DNA of 41,825 bases. It comes from a gamma proteobacterium HTCC2207 (lineage in GTDB: Bacteria > Pseudomonadota > Gammaproteobacteria > Pseudomonadales > Porticoccaceae). Position numbers and translations under genes: made by a program. Shown here in pieces: positions 1 through 9,351 of this stretch. Location: contig CAJJAU010000012.1 of the NCBI GenBank assembly GCA_905182275.1, positions 1 through 41,825 of the forward strand, written 5' to 3'. A model generated the notes under the pieces. It ran no database searches. It was not told where the DNA came from and saw only the letters and a program-made list of their open reading frames with translations. Position 1 is the first letter of the stretch. Every line of letters begins with the position of its first letter.

Positions 1-300
1 ATAGCCATAAATGCGCTCACCGACCGTCAACCCGTCACACTCAGACGATGTAATCTCTGCGAAGCCCCAAACAGGCAAACAACCCCACTCCCCGTTTTCA
101 TTGGCAGTGGCGGGAAAGAACTTCCAATAGCCTATAGTATCGCCCGCGGCCCCATAGGTGACATTGTTTGCGGTAAAGGCAAAGCGCTCAATACTAACCA
201 GAATGTCGCCATCTTTTAGGTCAGCTAAGGCTTGAACCTTGTCTGTATTAACCAGGCGTGACTTGGTTAGGTCGGTTTTATAGGTTTGAAATTCACTCAT
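1..300 (-). CDS. DUF2855 family protein (5' part, cut by window edge)
   Basis: I translated this from the minus strand; it starts at the ATG at 300 and stays open to base 1, giving the first 100 residues. The protein reads MSEFQTYKTDLTKSRLVN and then holds FALTANN-like (FAFTANNVTYG), GYWKFFPA and PVWGFAEI segments, the hallmarks of the N-terminus of DUF2855 proteins, which resemble the medium-chain dehydrogenase/quinone oxidoreductase fold. No enzymatic reaction is established for the family to my knowledge. Its ATG overlaps the stop of the upstream flavoprotein gene (ATGA), so the two are probably translationally coupled and work together. The rest of the gene lies outside the window. Confidence 0.82.
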   Translation of the reverse strand, partial: MSEFQTYKTDLTKSRLVNTDKVQALADLKDGDILVSIERFAFTANNVTYGAAGDTIGYWKFFPATANENGEWGCLPVWGFAEITSSECDGLTVGERIYGY

Positions 301-1715
301 TTTTCAGCTCCTTGAGCTAGCTCTACATTAAATTGTTGTAACTTGGTGATCGCAGGCATGGCATTATTTTGAATACGCTGCATAATTTTCATTTTTTGCT
401 GGTCATCTTTGTCAACGCTACTGATCAGTTTTGTAAAACCATCGAGCCGATTTTCTCGAATCCAATGGCGCAGCGGCTTATCTTGCGACCAATTAAATTG
501 GTTCATCATCATGGCCAATGTCATAGGAATAAAGTCAACATCATTATTAGGCGGCGGCACCAGTGAGCAAAGACTGTTTTTCTGTGCATCTGTATCGTAC
601 TGAACCTCAACATAGGCCGCCATTGAGGCACTAAACGCTGGCTGATAGGCTCGTATCATCTGCGGTGTAATACAATTGCCATCAAATATGGGCACTGGTT
701 GCTTATGACCAAAAGAGCGCTCTAAACTCGCGGAGCAGTCAACATGGACATGAGCATTGCTAGTTTTAATCTCACCCTTCGCTAACACAATGCGATTTGC
801 TTCAATTGCTGTGACATGCCCCATACGCACCACGTTCTTAATACGCTGCAACTGCGCAATTTCAGCCTTACTGATAGTGGCTGCATGAAACATAGTCGGC
901 CTTACTGCCTGATCTAAGCGTACGAGATACCCACCCTCTTCGAGACGATCAAACATATCTTCAATAGAACTAGCACCGCCAATAGCCTCGTATTGCGCGG
1001 CTATTGAGCCTACCGAGGAACTAAAAAACTCCTCTGTTGGCTGCGTGTTCTCGCGGTCTAACAGCCAGGCATCACGAGATCGTATCCAGGTGATGTCATT
1101 GGGGTCGACGTCGCTAGAAAGAAGCCATAAACAGGCGTCTATGCCCGTCTTCCCTCCTCCTATGACAACGTAACCTTCAGGCTTACTAGTGACCTTAGGG
1201 AGATCATTGAGCGGCATAAAGGTCACTTCAGGGGCGATGGTGAAGTTGGGCGTATGCGTGGACGGCACTGCGATGGTTAAAAATGTCGCATCGACTAACT
1301 TCTCATAGGAAACCTTGTGTGCTTTGCCGGTAAGTTTTGACCTAAACGTGCCGTCACCCTCGTATTCACACATTGGAAAATACTGCACTCGGCCGCTGGC
1401 TAAAAAGCGCTGCCTCATGACATCATCAAAATAAGCGAGCAATTCAGCGCCAGTCGCAAGATCGCTCATACCCTGATTGAGGCCAATATGATCGATATCA
1501 CCACGGCTTAGCTCTTTTGAACTAACCCCAAAAAAGGCGGAGGGTTGATGGAGAGTGACAAAGGGATATGCCATATTCCAGTGACCGCCGGGCTTGGCGT
1601 ATCGATCAACAATAATGATATTAGCATCTGTCTCAGTGAACAGTGTGTCAGCAAAGGCCATGCCTACCAATCCACTACCAATAATTAGATAATCTGTCTT
1701 TAGTAATTCACTCAA
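297..1715 (-). CDS. FAD/NAD(P)-binding flavoprotein, monooxygenase-like
   Basis: This 472-residue protein has an N-terminal Rossmann dinucleotide-binding motif GSGLVG (residues 13-18) followed by an acidic residue after the second strand (IIIVDRYAKPGGHW), the usual FAD site of flavin monooxygenase-like proteins. A second glycine motif GGGKTG (186-191) fits an NAD(P)H site. The canonical FMO fingerprint is not obvious, so the reaction is unknown; a cytoplasmic oxidoreductase acting on a small molecule is the most that can be said. No signal peptide or membrane segment is seen. It is first of a two-gene unit with the DUF2855 gene, joined by a 4-base ATGA overlap. Confidence 0.8.
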   Translation of the reverse strand: MSELLKTDYLIIGSGLVGMAFADTLFTETDANIIIVDRYAKPGGHWNMAYPFVTLHQPSAFFGVSSKELSRGDIDHIGLNQGMSDLATGAELLAYFDDVMRQRFLASGRVQYFPMCEYEGDGTFRSKLTGKAHKVSYEKLVDATFLTIAVPSTHTPNFTIAPEVTFMPLNDLPKVTSKPEGYVVIGGGKTGIDACLWLLSSDVDPNDITWIRSRDAWLLDRENTQPTEEFFSSSVGSIAAQYEAIGGASSIEDMFDRLEEGGYLVRLDQAVRPTMFHAATISKAEIAQLQRIKNVVRMGHVTAIEANRIVLAKGEIKTSNAHVHVDCSASLERSFGHKQPVPIFDGNCITPQMIRAYQPAFSASMAAYVEVQYDTDAQKNSLCSLVPPPNNDVDFIPMTLAMMMNQFNWSQDKPLRHWIRENRLDGFTKLISSVDKDDQQKMKIMQRIQNNAMPAITKLQQFNVELAQGAEK

Positions 1716-1925
1716 CCCATAACCCTTGATTTATTATTTTTAAAATTTCTAACCCTGTGATCTAAACTACGAAATAATCAGCCGAAGCGCCGAAATACGC
1801 CCTGAAGCACATTACCAATTATGCTTTAATGGTATCCTCTTCTACGGTGATAGCCAATAGGCCTTTAGGGTAATGACTCAATAATCAACGTTGGTAATAT
1901 TAATAAAGATTTTAGAGATACCACT

Positions 1926-2510
1926 ATGCGTTACACACTTTTTTCCACGCCACTTTTCACGCCATTATTGCGTGTACTGTCTAAAATCATCTTGAAAATT
2001 ATTCGATGGCAAGTGATTGGGTCTCTCCCTGAAGACCAAAAGAAATACGTTCTTATAGTGGCTCCGCATACTTCAAACTGGGATTTTATACTATTTGTTT
2101 TGGCAGTATCAGTATTGCGCCTAAAACCGAGCGTACTTATTAAAAGCACGCTATTTGTTGGGCCTCTAGGCTGGTTTTTGCGTTATTGCGGCGCTATTCC
2201 CGTTAACCGCTCACAGGCAAGTTCATTAGTGACCTACATTGCTAGTATCTATGAGGAACGGGATGAGTTCGTGTTAATTATCACCCCTGAGGGTACTCGC
2301 AGCCCGAACCCAAACTGGAAGCGTGGATTTCACCATGTGGCAACAACCGCTGAGGTTCCTATTCTGGTTGTCTATGTCGACAGCGCTATAAGGACCATTG
2401 GCATAAAAGGGCTGATGGAACCCACTGATGATGCAGATGCAGATCTACGTGAACTTAAAACGTTTTTTGATGCCAAAAGAGGGCTAAAACCACAAAATTA
2501 TGCCTCCTAA
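1926..2510 (+). CDS. PlsC-like 1-acyl-glycerol-3-phosphate acyltransferase family protein
   Basis: The 194-residue product carries the acyltransferase HX4D motif as HTSNWD (His48, Asp53) and the substrate-binding EGTRS motif (122-126), both typical of the PlsC/LPLAT superfamily. Family members move an acyl chain to a lysophospholipid or related acceptor at the inner face of the cytoplasmic membrane. The N-terminus is hydrophobic and basic, consistent with membrane association. It is shorter than typical PlsC proteins (about 240 residues) and resembles the small subgroup often annotated as glycerol acyltransferase. It stands alone with its own upstream region and is followed by the DedA-type gene 112 bases downstream. 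Acceptor specificity cannot be told from sequence. Confidence 0.85.
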   Translation: MRYTLFSTPLFTPLLRVLSKIILKIIRWQVIGSLPEDQKKYVLIVAPHTSNWDFILFVLAVSVLRLKPSVLIKSTLFVGPLGWFLRYCGAIPVNRSQASSLVTYIASIYEERDEFVLIITPEGTRSPNPNWKRGFHHVATTAEVPILVVYVDSAIRTIGIKGLMEPTDDADADLRELKTFFDAKRGLKPQNYAS

Positions 2511-2622
2511 GAGCCTGAGGTTTTGATATTATTGATCTCAATTCACAACACCATCACGGACATAACTCATCGACGACCTAATATTAAATTGGCTTAACAG
2601 CAATAAACAGCACGCCTGGCTA

Positions 2623-3075
2623 ATGATCCCGTTATTGGCCTTTCTCGAAGCCTGCCCTGGTATAGGCCTTTTCGTCTCCGGAGTGATTTTATTAACCGTC
2701 AGCACCCTCTTATACACCGAGCAAATCGCGACGCTGTCACAGATACTGCCCTTAGCTTTCGCCGGCGCATGCTTGTCAGATCACCTAGGGTTTTACATAG
2801 GCCGCGTATTTGGACCCAGGCTTCACCAAACCGCATTTGCACAAAAAAGAAAGACTGAAATAGCCAAAAGTGAAGCCTTTATCCTGAAATACGGTACCCT
2901 CTCTGTTCTGGGTGGTCGCCTAATACCTGCGGTGAGAAGCCTTGTACCCATGACGATAGGCATTAGCGGGACCTCGCGGCTAAAGTTCTCGCTGGTGGAC
3001 CTAGTGGCCTGCGCTATTTGGGCTGCAGGACTTGGCGCTCTGGTGGTTGGTTTAGAATCCTTTCTCAAATTATAA
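2623..3075 (+). CDS. DedA family (VTT domain) membrane protein, start uncertain
   Basis: The 150 residues match the DedA/VTT pattern: a first hydrophobic hairpin with the AFLEACPGIGLFVSG segment, the middle GACLSDHLGFYIGR segment, and the GGRLIPAVRSLVPMTIGISG segment near the C-terminus. DedA proteins sit in the cytoplasmic membrane and are implicated in lipid carrier recycling and proton-motive-force homeostasis. The ATG at 2623 lacks a ribosome binding site and lies inside the conserved region: the same frame is open upstream to the stop at 2563 and encodes a DedA-like lead (DLILNWLNSNKQHAWL) without any ATG, GTG or TTG. The true start may be a rare ATC at 2569 or ATA at 2581. Confidence 0.82.
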   Translation: MIPLLAFLEACPGIGLFVSGVILLTVSTLLYTEQIATLSQILPLAFAGACLSDHLGFYIGRVFGPRLHQTAFAQKRKTEIAKSEAFILKYGTLSVLGGRLIPAVRSLVPMTIGISGTSRLKFSLVDLVACAIWAAGLGALVVGLESFLKL

Positions 3076-3194
3076 AAATTCACTCTAATCCCGCAGTCTA
3101 GCCCAACATACTTGAATCAACCGTAGAGGTCTATGTCACTTAATAAATATTAATCATAGCAACCGTTGATCTTGTTGAAAACTACACCTACTGC

Positions 3195-3223
3195 TTGACT
3201 AAAATTGAATATAACGGTATCCT
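3195..3223 (+). promoter_or_regulatory. Probable sigma-70 promoter of sahR-metF-metH
   Basis: TTGACT at 3195-3200 and TATCCT at 3218-3223 are separated by 17 bases, a good fit in spacing and a fair fit in sequence to a sigma-70 promoter. The position, about 30 bases before the sahR start, suits it as the promoter of the sahR-metF-metH unit. The spacer and -10 are covered by the candidate SahR operator. Confidence 0.55.
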
Positions 3224-3249
3224 TATATTAAAATATTTGAATATAATGG
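3205..3249 (+). promoter_or_regulatory. Candidate SahR operators: two direct repeats with embedded palindromes
   Basis: TTGAATATAACGG (3205-3217) is repeated as TTGAATATAATGG (3237-3249), 32 bases on, so on the same face of the helix. Inside this lies a perfect inverted repeat AATATAA (3208-3214) / TTATATT (3223-3229), and the second copy is part of ATATTTGAATAT (3233-3244), a symmetric site of the ATA-TGA-TAT type recognised by ArsR/SmtB proteins. The sites overlap the promoter and lie just before the sahR start, as expected for autorepression. Confidence 0.55.
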
Positions 3250-3253
3250 ACTT

Positions 3254-4183
3254 ATGACTGATCAGGGAAGTTTAGAAGACGTGCTTGTTGCTATGAAAGG
3301 ACTTGCAGATTTAACGAGACTGCGCCTCGTTCACTTGTTAAAGGATGGAGAGCTCAGCGTTAATGAAATTGCGCGGATACTAGAGCAAAGCCAACCCAGA
3401 GTGTCACGTCATCTAAAATTATTGTGCGATGCAAATATCTTAGAAAGATTCAGAGAGCAGCATCACATCTATTATCGGGTTCCAACCCATGGGCTTGGCT
3501 ATAATCTAGCATCGATCCTCTCCCCTTTCATTCCTGAAAATGACGATCAAATTGCTAAAGATCATCGTCGTAAGTTAGCTATCGCTGAGGAGCGGCAGAT
3601 GCTAAACCTCGAATATATTGAAAAAGATGCACCTGAATGGACCCATCTACATAAACTGCACGGCAATCCTGATTCATTTAAGTACTCAGTAACTTCAGCT
3701 ATGCAAGGTCAGGCAATAGGATCACTCCTTGATATAGCCACTGGTACAGGCCGGATGCTGGAGATTTTAGGACCCGTGTGCAGGCAAGGTATTGGGATTG
3801 ATATTTCAAAAAAGATGGCTAATGTTGCACGAAGTAAACTTCAGCAACAAGGGCTTAGCCATTGCACAATTCGCCAAGACGACATGTACCAAATGCGTTT
3901 CGCAGCCGATACTTTCGACACCGTCACTATCGATCAAGTACTCTATTTTGCAGAACAACCTGATGCGGTTATTGAGGAAGCTACTCGCGTGCTCACTCCG
4001 GGTGGTCGCTTATTAGTTATTGCATTTACCTCAGCCAAAAGTATCCATAATATTGAACTTGGGCTGTCACCAACTAGCATACAAGCATGGTGTCGTAATG
4101 CCGGCTTGGAGCCCGACACACCAATTAGCTTACCCGGAAGTCAAGCCAACATTGTTTTACTCATCTCAACAAAACCGTACTAA
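3254..4183 (+). CDS. sahR: SahR-type ArsR regulator with SAM/SAH-binding methyltransferase domain
   Basis: Residues about 8-80 form an ArsR-type winged helix-turn-helix, with the recognition helix around QSQPRVSRHLKLL (45-57). The metal-binding cysteine pair of metal-sensing ArsR proteins is absent. Residues about 150-305 are a class I methyltransferase fold with motif I DIATGTG (160-166) and GIDIS (181-185). This fusion is the architecture of SahR, known in Proteobacteria as a repressor of methionine-cycle genes that releases DNA when S-adenosylhomocysteine accumulates. Here it sits 24 bases before metF and metH, which are core SahR targets, so the assignment rests on both domain order and context. 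An active methyltransferase role is less likely but not excluded. Confidence 0.85.
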   Translation: MTDQGSLEDVLVAMKGLADLTRLRLVHLLKDGELSVNEIARILEQSQPRVSRHLKLLCDANILERFREQHHIYYRVPTHGLGYNLASILSPFIPENDDQIAKDHRRKLAIAEERQMLNLEYIEKDAPEWTHLHKLHGNPDSFKYSVTSAMQGQAIGSLLDIATGTGRMLEILGPVCRQGIGIDISKKMANVARSKLQQQGLSHCTIRQDDMYQMRFAADTFDTVTIDQVLYFAEQPDAVIEEATRVLTPGGRLLVIAFTSAKSIHNIELGLSPTSIQAWCRNAGLEPDTPISLPGSQANIVLLISTKPY

Positions 4184-4207
4184 TCAACCAAAACCAAGGA
4201 GCAAGCT

Positions 4208-5149
4208 GTGGCATTAGGAGCCCATGAATTACGAGACAGAATTCAAATTAATCTCAATAACTTAATCACCCCAAAGGTTAGTTTCGAGTTTTTCCCCGCC
4301 AATACAGATTCGATGGAGAAGATACTCTGGAATAGTATTGAGAAGCTAGAACCGCTCGGGCCAGAATTTATCTCTGTTACTTATGGTGCTGACGGTTCAA
4401 CTCGCGAACGCACCCATGATGCAATAGCATCAATTCAATCACGTAGATCCGTAGATGCGATGCCTCATCTGACTTGCGTTGGCGCTAAAAAACACCAAAT
4501 AGACGAGATCGCTGATCAGTATATAAAGCTAGGTGTCCGTAAAATTATGGCACTTCGAGGTGACCCGCAAGGCGGCGCTGGATCAGCTTATACACCTACT
4601 CCGGGAGGATATGATTATGCTGAGCAACTTGTTGAAGGACTCAAAGCTCGACATGATTTCGAAATCTATGTTGCGGCCTATCCCGAAACTCATCCTGATG
4701 CCCCCAGCCCACACTTTGATCTTCAGAATTTACAAAGGAAATTTGATGCTGGTGCCAGTAAGGCGATTACACAGTATTTCTTTAACACTGACAGTTATTT
4801 ACGGTTTCGTGATGATGCTGTTCGCATGGGTATTAAAAATCCAATTATCCCGGGGATACTGCCCGTGACTAATTTTGCAACGCTACAGCGGTTTTCTGCA
4901 GCGAGCAGTGTTGCATTACCCAAGTGGTTAAAAACGGCATTTGATGGTTTAGATTCAGACCCTGAAACTCGTCAATTAATCGCTGCGAATATTGCTATTG
5001 AGCAGGTGATAACTCTGCAAGCTGAGGGTATTAATGACTTTCATTTCTACACCCTAAACCGAGCAGAGTTATGCTATGCCGTTTGTCATGCACTGGGCGT
5101 ACGAGTTGCTCAAATACCACGAAATAAAGTTGCAGAGGCTGCCGCATGA
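4208..5149 (+). CDS. metF: 5,10-methylenetetrahydrofolate reductase
   Basis: MetF reduces 5,10-methylene-THF to 5-methyl-THF with a flavin and NAD(P)H, feeding the methyl group to MetH. The 313-residue protein opens with the conserved VSFEFFPA segment holding the catalytic glutamate, and has the [24 protein letters not shown] and [10 protein letters not shown] segments of the family. Length is close to the family norm of about 300. The start is GTG at 4208, chosen because AAGGAG lies 5 bases before it and no upstream ATG fits. Its last codons overlap the metH start (ATGA at 5146-5149), which couples translation of the two consecutive enzymes. Confidence 0.96.
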   Translation: MALGAHELRDRIQINLNNLITPKVSFEFFPANTDSMEKILWNSIEKLEPLGPEFISVTYGADGSTRERTHDAIASIQSRRSVDAMPHLTCVGAKKHQIDEIADQYIKLGVRKIMALRGDPQGGAGSAYTPTPGGYDYAEQLVEGLKARHDFEIYVAAYPETHPDAPSPHFDLQNLQRKFDAGASKAITQYFFNTDSYLRFRDDAVRMGIKNPIIPGILPVTNFATLQRFSAASSVALPKWLKTAFDGLDSDPETRQLIAANIAIEQVITLQAEGINDFHFYTLNRAELCYAVCHALGVRVAQIPRNKVAEAAA

Positions 5150-8100
5150 AAGATCTATTGGTTGCATCTACTGAAAATATCACCCCAATAGACCCGACAG
5201 TTCGAGAGCGCTTTTGTCAGATATTAAGACAGCAAGTTGCGTTTCTGGACGGCGCTATGGGCACAATGATCCAACAATATGACTTACAAGAACATGACTA
5301 CCGAGGTGAGCGTTTTTCTGACTGGCCAAGTGACCTCAAAGGTAACAATGATCTGTTAACCTTGACCCAGCCCCATATAATTTCAAGTATTCATAAACAG
5401 TATTTGGATGCCGGAGCCGACATTATTGAAACTAATAGCTTCAATGCAAATGCGCCTTCCATGGCAGATTATGGTCTCGAGGATTTAGTATATGAGTTAA
5501 ATTATAGGGCCGCGTCACTTGCTCGCGCAGCCGCTGATCACTCTGAAAAAACATCCGGCCAGCAACGTTTCGTAGCTGGCGTTTTGGGACCCACTAACCG
5601 AACCTGCTCCTTGAGTCCTGACGTTGAGGACCCTTCCTTTAGAAACATTACCTTTGATCAGTTGGTTGTAACCTATAGTCAAGCCACGAGCGCTCTTCTA
5701 GACGGCGGGGCACATTTAATAATGGTGGAAACGGTATTTGATACCCTAAATGCTAAGGCGGCTCTCTTCGCTATTGACTGCGTTGCTCAAGAGCGCGGCA
5801 TTGACATCCCAATTATGATCTCTGGAACTATTACTGATGCGTCCGGACGCACGCTGTCAGGACAAACTACCGAAGCATTTTGGCACTCTGTTCGACACGC
5901 TAAGCCAATATCTATTGGTTTAAATTGTGCTTTAGGAGCAGCTGAACTCCGACCCTACCTACAAACACTTTCTAAAATAGCCGAATGCTTCATCAGCGTG
6001 CATCCTAATGCAGGACTGCCTAACCAATTTGGCGAATATGATCAGTCTGCCGCAGAGATGACTGTTGTCATCAAAGAATTTGGTAGCGAAGGTCTTTTTA
6101 ATATTGTTGGGGGTTGCTGTGGCACTACTCCTACTCATATCAGGACAATTAAAGATGCGGTGACTGGTTTATTACCGCGAGATGTTCCGAAAGCACCAAA
6201 ATCTCTGTTCTTAAGTGGACTAGAACCTCTAGAGATAAATTCAAGTAGCCTGTTCGTTAATATCGGTGAGCGGACCAACGTTACCGGATCTGCGGTATTT
6301 CGTAAATTAATTGAGGCTGAAGATTATGAATCTGCCATTCAGGTTGCCCGCCAGCAAGTAGAAAATGGCGCACAAATTATTGATATCAACATGGATGAGG
6401 GTATGTTGGATTCGGAATCCGTGATGGTTAAATTTCTGAATTTGATAGCCGGCGAACCTGATATTGCACGAGTTCCGATCATGATTGATTCCAGTAAATG
6501 GTCAATTATTGAAGCAGGACTAAAATGCATCCAGGGTAAAGGCGTAGTCAACTCCATCTCAATGAAAGAAGGTGAAAAGCAGTTTATCGAGCAAGCGAAG
6601 TTAGTCCGACGCTACGGCGCAGCAGTCGTTGTAATGGCGTTTGATGAACAGGGGCAAGCCGATACCTTAAAAAGAAAGGTCGAGATTTGTCATAGAGCCT
6701 ACACTGTATTGACTACCGTGGTGGGTATGGATCCTTGTGATATCATTTTTGATCCTAATATTTTTGCTGTCGCAACAGGTATTGAAGAGCATAACGAGTA
6801 TGCACAATCATTTATTCAGTCCTGTCTTGAGATAAAAAAATGTTGTCCGGGTGCGTCTTTGTCTGGGGGGTTATCTAATGTCTCTTTTAGCTTCCGTGGA
6901 AACAATCCTCTGCGCGAGGCTATGCATTCGGTATTCCTGTACCACGCTATCCAAAACGGTCTCACAATGGCCATCGTTAACGCAGGACAACTAGCAATTT
7001 ATGATGACTTACCCGCTGAGCTCCGCGATGCCGTAGAAGATGTGATCCTCAATCGTAACCCAGAATCGACAGAACGTCTGCTAAATCTAGCCCCTAAATA
7101 TGCACATAGTCAGTCTGCTTCTTCGACAAAGGAAGAGGCTGATTGGCGAGGTCTACCTATCAAAGAACGTCTTACTCACTCGTTAGTAAGTGGTGTTGAT
7201 ACATATGTTTTAGACGATGTTGAAGAAGCTCGTCTTGCCTCCGAAAGGCCTCTTGATGTCATTGAAGGATCTCTGATGGATGGTATGAATCGTGTTGGAG
7301 ACCTTTTCGGTGCGGGTAAAATGTTCCTTCCGCAAGTGGTTAAATCAGCTCGGGTTATGAAAAAAGCAGTGGCATATTTAGTACCGTTTATTGAGGATGA
7401 AAAAGGCGGTGTCCCTATGAAGACCAATGGTAAGATTGTTCTTGCCACAGTGAAAGGTGATGTCCATGATATCGGCAAAAATATTGTTGGCGTAGTACTA
7501 CAGTGTAATAATTTTGAAGTCATTGATCTTGGCGTAATGGTACCCACTGCGAAAATTCTAGATATCGCCGATAGTGAAAGCTGTGACATGATCGGACTAT
7601 CTGGGCTAATTACACCATCACTGGATGAGATGGTAGGTGTCGCGAAAGAAATGCAACGCCGAGGAGACTTACGACCACTACTCATTGGAGGAGCTACAAC
7701 CAGCCCAGCACATACCTCTGTCAAGATCGATCCTAACTATAGTGGCACGGTGGTCTATGTTAAAGACGCATCAAGGGCTGTAGGTGTTGCACAGCGTTTA
7801 ATGCGAGAGCCATCTGCATTCGCAGAGCAGCTCGCAGCAGCTCATAGTAATAAACGGGAAGCCTGGGCGTCGAGAGCTAAATCGCCACTAAGACCTTTTC
7901 CACAGGCGCTTACACGTAAGCCGAACATCGACATGAGTCGCAAAACAACTGCACCCGTAAAGCTTGGTGTAACAGAGCTTTCGCCGACACTTGAAGAGCT
8001 TCATGAATTTATAGACTGGATGCCCTACTTCAATGCATGGGAATTTAGTGGTCGTTTCCCGGACATCCTTTCTGATCCAATAAAGGGTCCTGAAGCTCGC

Positions 8101-8835
8101 AAACTCTGGGACGACACGCAGCGTTTACTCAATCAGATCATGACAGAAAAGTGGTTAACACCTAAGGGAGTTGTTGGCTTATTCGCAGCGCGCTCACTAG
8201 GTAATGCTATAGCGTTACAAGACGATGGTAATAATCAATCGGTAATACTTCATTGTCTGCGACAACAAAAATCTCGAGATGATTTAGCATCCCACTCTCT
8301 CGCTGACTTTATTGACCAAAAAGATGACTATGTTGGGGCGTTTGCTGTAACTGCTGGGCACGGTATTGACGAACATATCTCTCGTTTTGAAGCAGATCAC
8401 GATGACTATAATGCCATTATTTTAAAAGCATTGGCAGATCGATTCGCCGAAGCATTTGCAGAGTGGGCTCACAAAAAAGTTCGCTGCGAGCTATGGGGCT
8501 ATTCAGCCTCCGAAAAATTAGACAATAATGCGCTCATAAAAGAAAAATACCAAGGGATTAGGCCTGCTCCTGGTTACCCTTCCTGTCCGGATCATCGTCT
8601 TAAGTTGGTCATTTGGCAATTATTAAACGCCGACAAAACCATTGGTGTATCGCTAACAGAGTCTTTGGCAATGTGGCCATCAGCTAGCGTCAGCGGATTT
8701 TATTTTAGCCACCCTCAAGCGCACTACTTCAATCTGGGACGAGTTGATAAGGACCAAATTGAGGAGTATGCCAAGGCAAGAGAAGAAAGTATCGATGAAA
8801 ACGAAACTTGGCTTGCTCCGGTGCTTGGATACTAG
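5146..8835 (+). CDS. metH: Cobalamin-dependent methionine synthase, full length
   Basis: The 1229 residues contain all four MetH modules. The homocysteine-binding barrel starts at [11 protein letters not shown] and carries the zinc ligands Cys261, Cys324 and Cys325. It is followed by the pterin-binding barrel ([13 protein letters not shown] onward), the cobalamin module with the DVHDIG motif whose His774 ligates cobalt, and a C-terminal reactivation domain with [12 protein letters not shown] near residue 1139. The enzyme transfers the methyl group of 5-methyl-THF to homocysteine and needs B12, which implies B12 uptake or synthesis elsewhere. It is the last gene of the sahR-metF-metH unit. No frameshift or missing key residue is seen. 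Confidence 0.98.
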   Translation: MKDLLVASTENITPIDPTVRERFCQILRQQVAFLDGAMGTMIQQYDLQEHDYRGERFSDWPSDLKGNNDLLTLTQPHIISSIHKQYLDAGADIIETNSFNANAPSMADYGLEDLVYELNYRAASLARAAADHSEKTSGQQRFVAGVLGPTNRTCSLSPDVEDPSFRNITFDQLVVTYSQATSALLDGGAHLIMVETVFDTLNAKAALFAIDCVAQERGIDIPIMISGTITDASGRTLSGQTTEAFWHSVRHAKPISIGLNCALGAAELRPYLQTLSKIAECFISVHPNAGLPNQFGEYDQSAAEMTVVIKEFGSEGLFNIVGGCCGTTPTHIRTIKDAVTGLLPRDVPKAPKSLFLSGLEPLEINSSSLFVNIGERTNVTGSAVFRKLIEAEDYESAIQVARQQVENGAQIIDINMDEGMLDSESVMVKFLNLIAGEPDIARVPIMIDSSKWSIIEAGLKCIQGKGVVNSISMKEGEKQFIEQAKLVRRYGAAVVVMAFDEQGQADTLKRKVEICHRAYTVLTTVVGMDPCDIIFDPNIFAVATGIEEHNEYAQSFIQSCLEIKKCCPGASLSGGLSNVSFSFRGNNPLREAMHSVFLYHAIQNGLTMAIVNAGQLAIYDDLPAELRDAVEDVILNRNPESTERLLNLAPKYAHSQSASSTKEEADWRGLPIKERLTHSLVSGVDTYVLDDVEEARLASERPLDVIEGSLMDGMNRVGDLFGAGKMFLPQVVKSARVMKKAVAYLVPFIEDEKGGVPMKTNGKIVLATVKGDVHDIGKNIVGVVLQCNNFEVIDLGVMVPTAKILDIADSESCDMIGLSGLITPSLDEMVGVAKEMQRRGDLRPLLIGGATTSPAHTSVKIDPNYSGTVVYVKDASRAVGVAQRLMREPSAFAEQLAAAHSNKREAWASRAKSPLRPFPQALTRKPNIDMSRKTTAPVKLGVTELSPTLEELHEFIDWMPYFNAWEFSGRFPDILSDPIKGPEARKLWDDTQRLLNQIMTEKWLTPKGVVGLFAARSLGNAIALQDDGNNQSVILHCLRQQKSRDDLASHSLADFIDQKDDYVGAFAVTAGHGIDEHISRFEADHDDYNAIILKALADRFAEAFAEWAHKKVRCELWGYSASEKLDNNALIKEKYQGIRPAPGYPSCPDHRLKLVIWQLLNADKTIGVSLTESLAMWPSASVSGFYFSHPQAHYFNLGRVDKDQIEEYAKAREESIDENETWLAPVLGY

Positions 8836-8886
8836 TGGCAATCTCAGACAATTTAATTCGTTTAACCTAGGAGATCACAGGTAACA

Positions 8887-9201
8887 CTATTTAAGCTTAA
8901 CCGCGGTACCAAATGCTAGAATTTCACAAGAGCCATCCATGATCGCGCTAGTGGTGAAACGTATGCCTACGATGGCATCAGCGCCCTTCTGTTGGGCGCT
9001 TTCAACCAACCTAGTAATTGCTATATCGCGGGCCTCATTGAGCATTTCGGTATAACCGCGTATTTCACCGCCGACAATACTTTTTAAGCCAGCCATAATG
9101 TCTCGGCCAATATGTTTTGCCTGAACTACGTTGCCGGTGACAACCCCCACGCTATCTATGATGTCTCTTCCGGGAATTGTTTCTGTCGTTGAATAAATCA
9201 T
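8887..9201 (-). CDS. YbjQ family (heavy-metal-binding domain, UPF0145) protein
   Basis: This 104-residue protein matches the small YbjQ/DUF74 family: the opening TTTETIPG-like strand, GVVTGNVVQAKHIGRDI, GGEIRGYTEMLNEAR, and AQQKGADAIVGIRF. Family proteins form pentameric rings. The heavy-metal-binding label comes from structural annotation and the biological role is not established. It is a single gene convergent with metH, with no partner evident. Its start at 9201 is preceded by AAGGACAGAGTGA on the minus strand, a usable ribosome binding site. Confidence 0.88.
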   Translation of the reverse strand: MIYSTTETIPGRDIIDSVGVVTGNVVQAKHIGRDIMAGLKSIVGGEIRGYTEMLNEARDIAITRLVESAQQKGADAIVGIRFTTSAIMDGSCEILAFGTAVKLK

Positions 9202-9302
9202 TCACTCTGTCCTTGGCATGCGCCTTTAGTTTATAGTTAGAAGATAGGGACAAATTCTGGTGGATGCAACCGCAATCACCTCAAAAGCTCGATCAAGCCC
9301 AC

Positions 9303-9330
9303 AAAAAAGCCCGCTTTGGCGGGCTTTTTT
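9303..9330 (-). terminator. Strong intrinsic terminator after the acyl-CoA dehydrogenase operon
   Basis: A perfect GCCCGC (9309-9314) / GCGGGC (9319-9324) stem with a 4-base loop is flanked by six A on one side and six T on the other, so it can work in both directions. It lies 22 bases past the stop of the quinone oxidoreductase-like gene, ending that leftward operon. Confidence 0.92.
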
Positions 9331-9351
9331 ATTTTTACTAAGACGCTCTTG

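Noticed and set aside
8836-8886. A terminator between convergent metH and the YbjQ gene
   Set aside because: The 51-base gap shows no stable stem with a T run on either strand.
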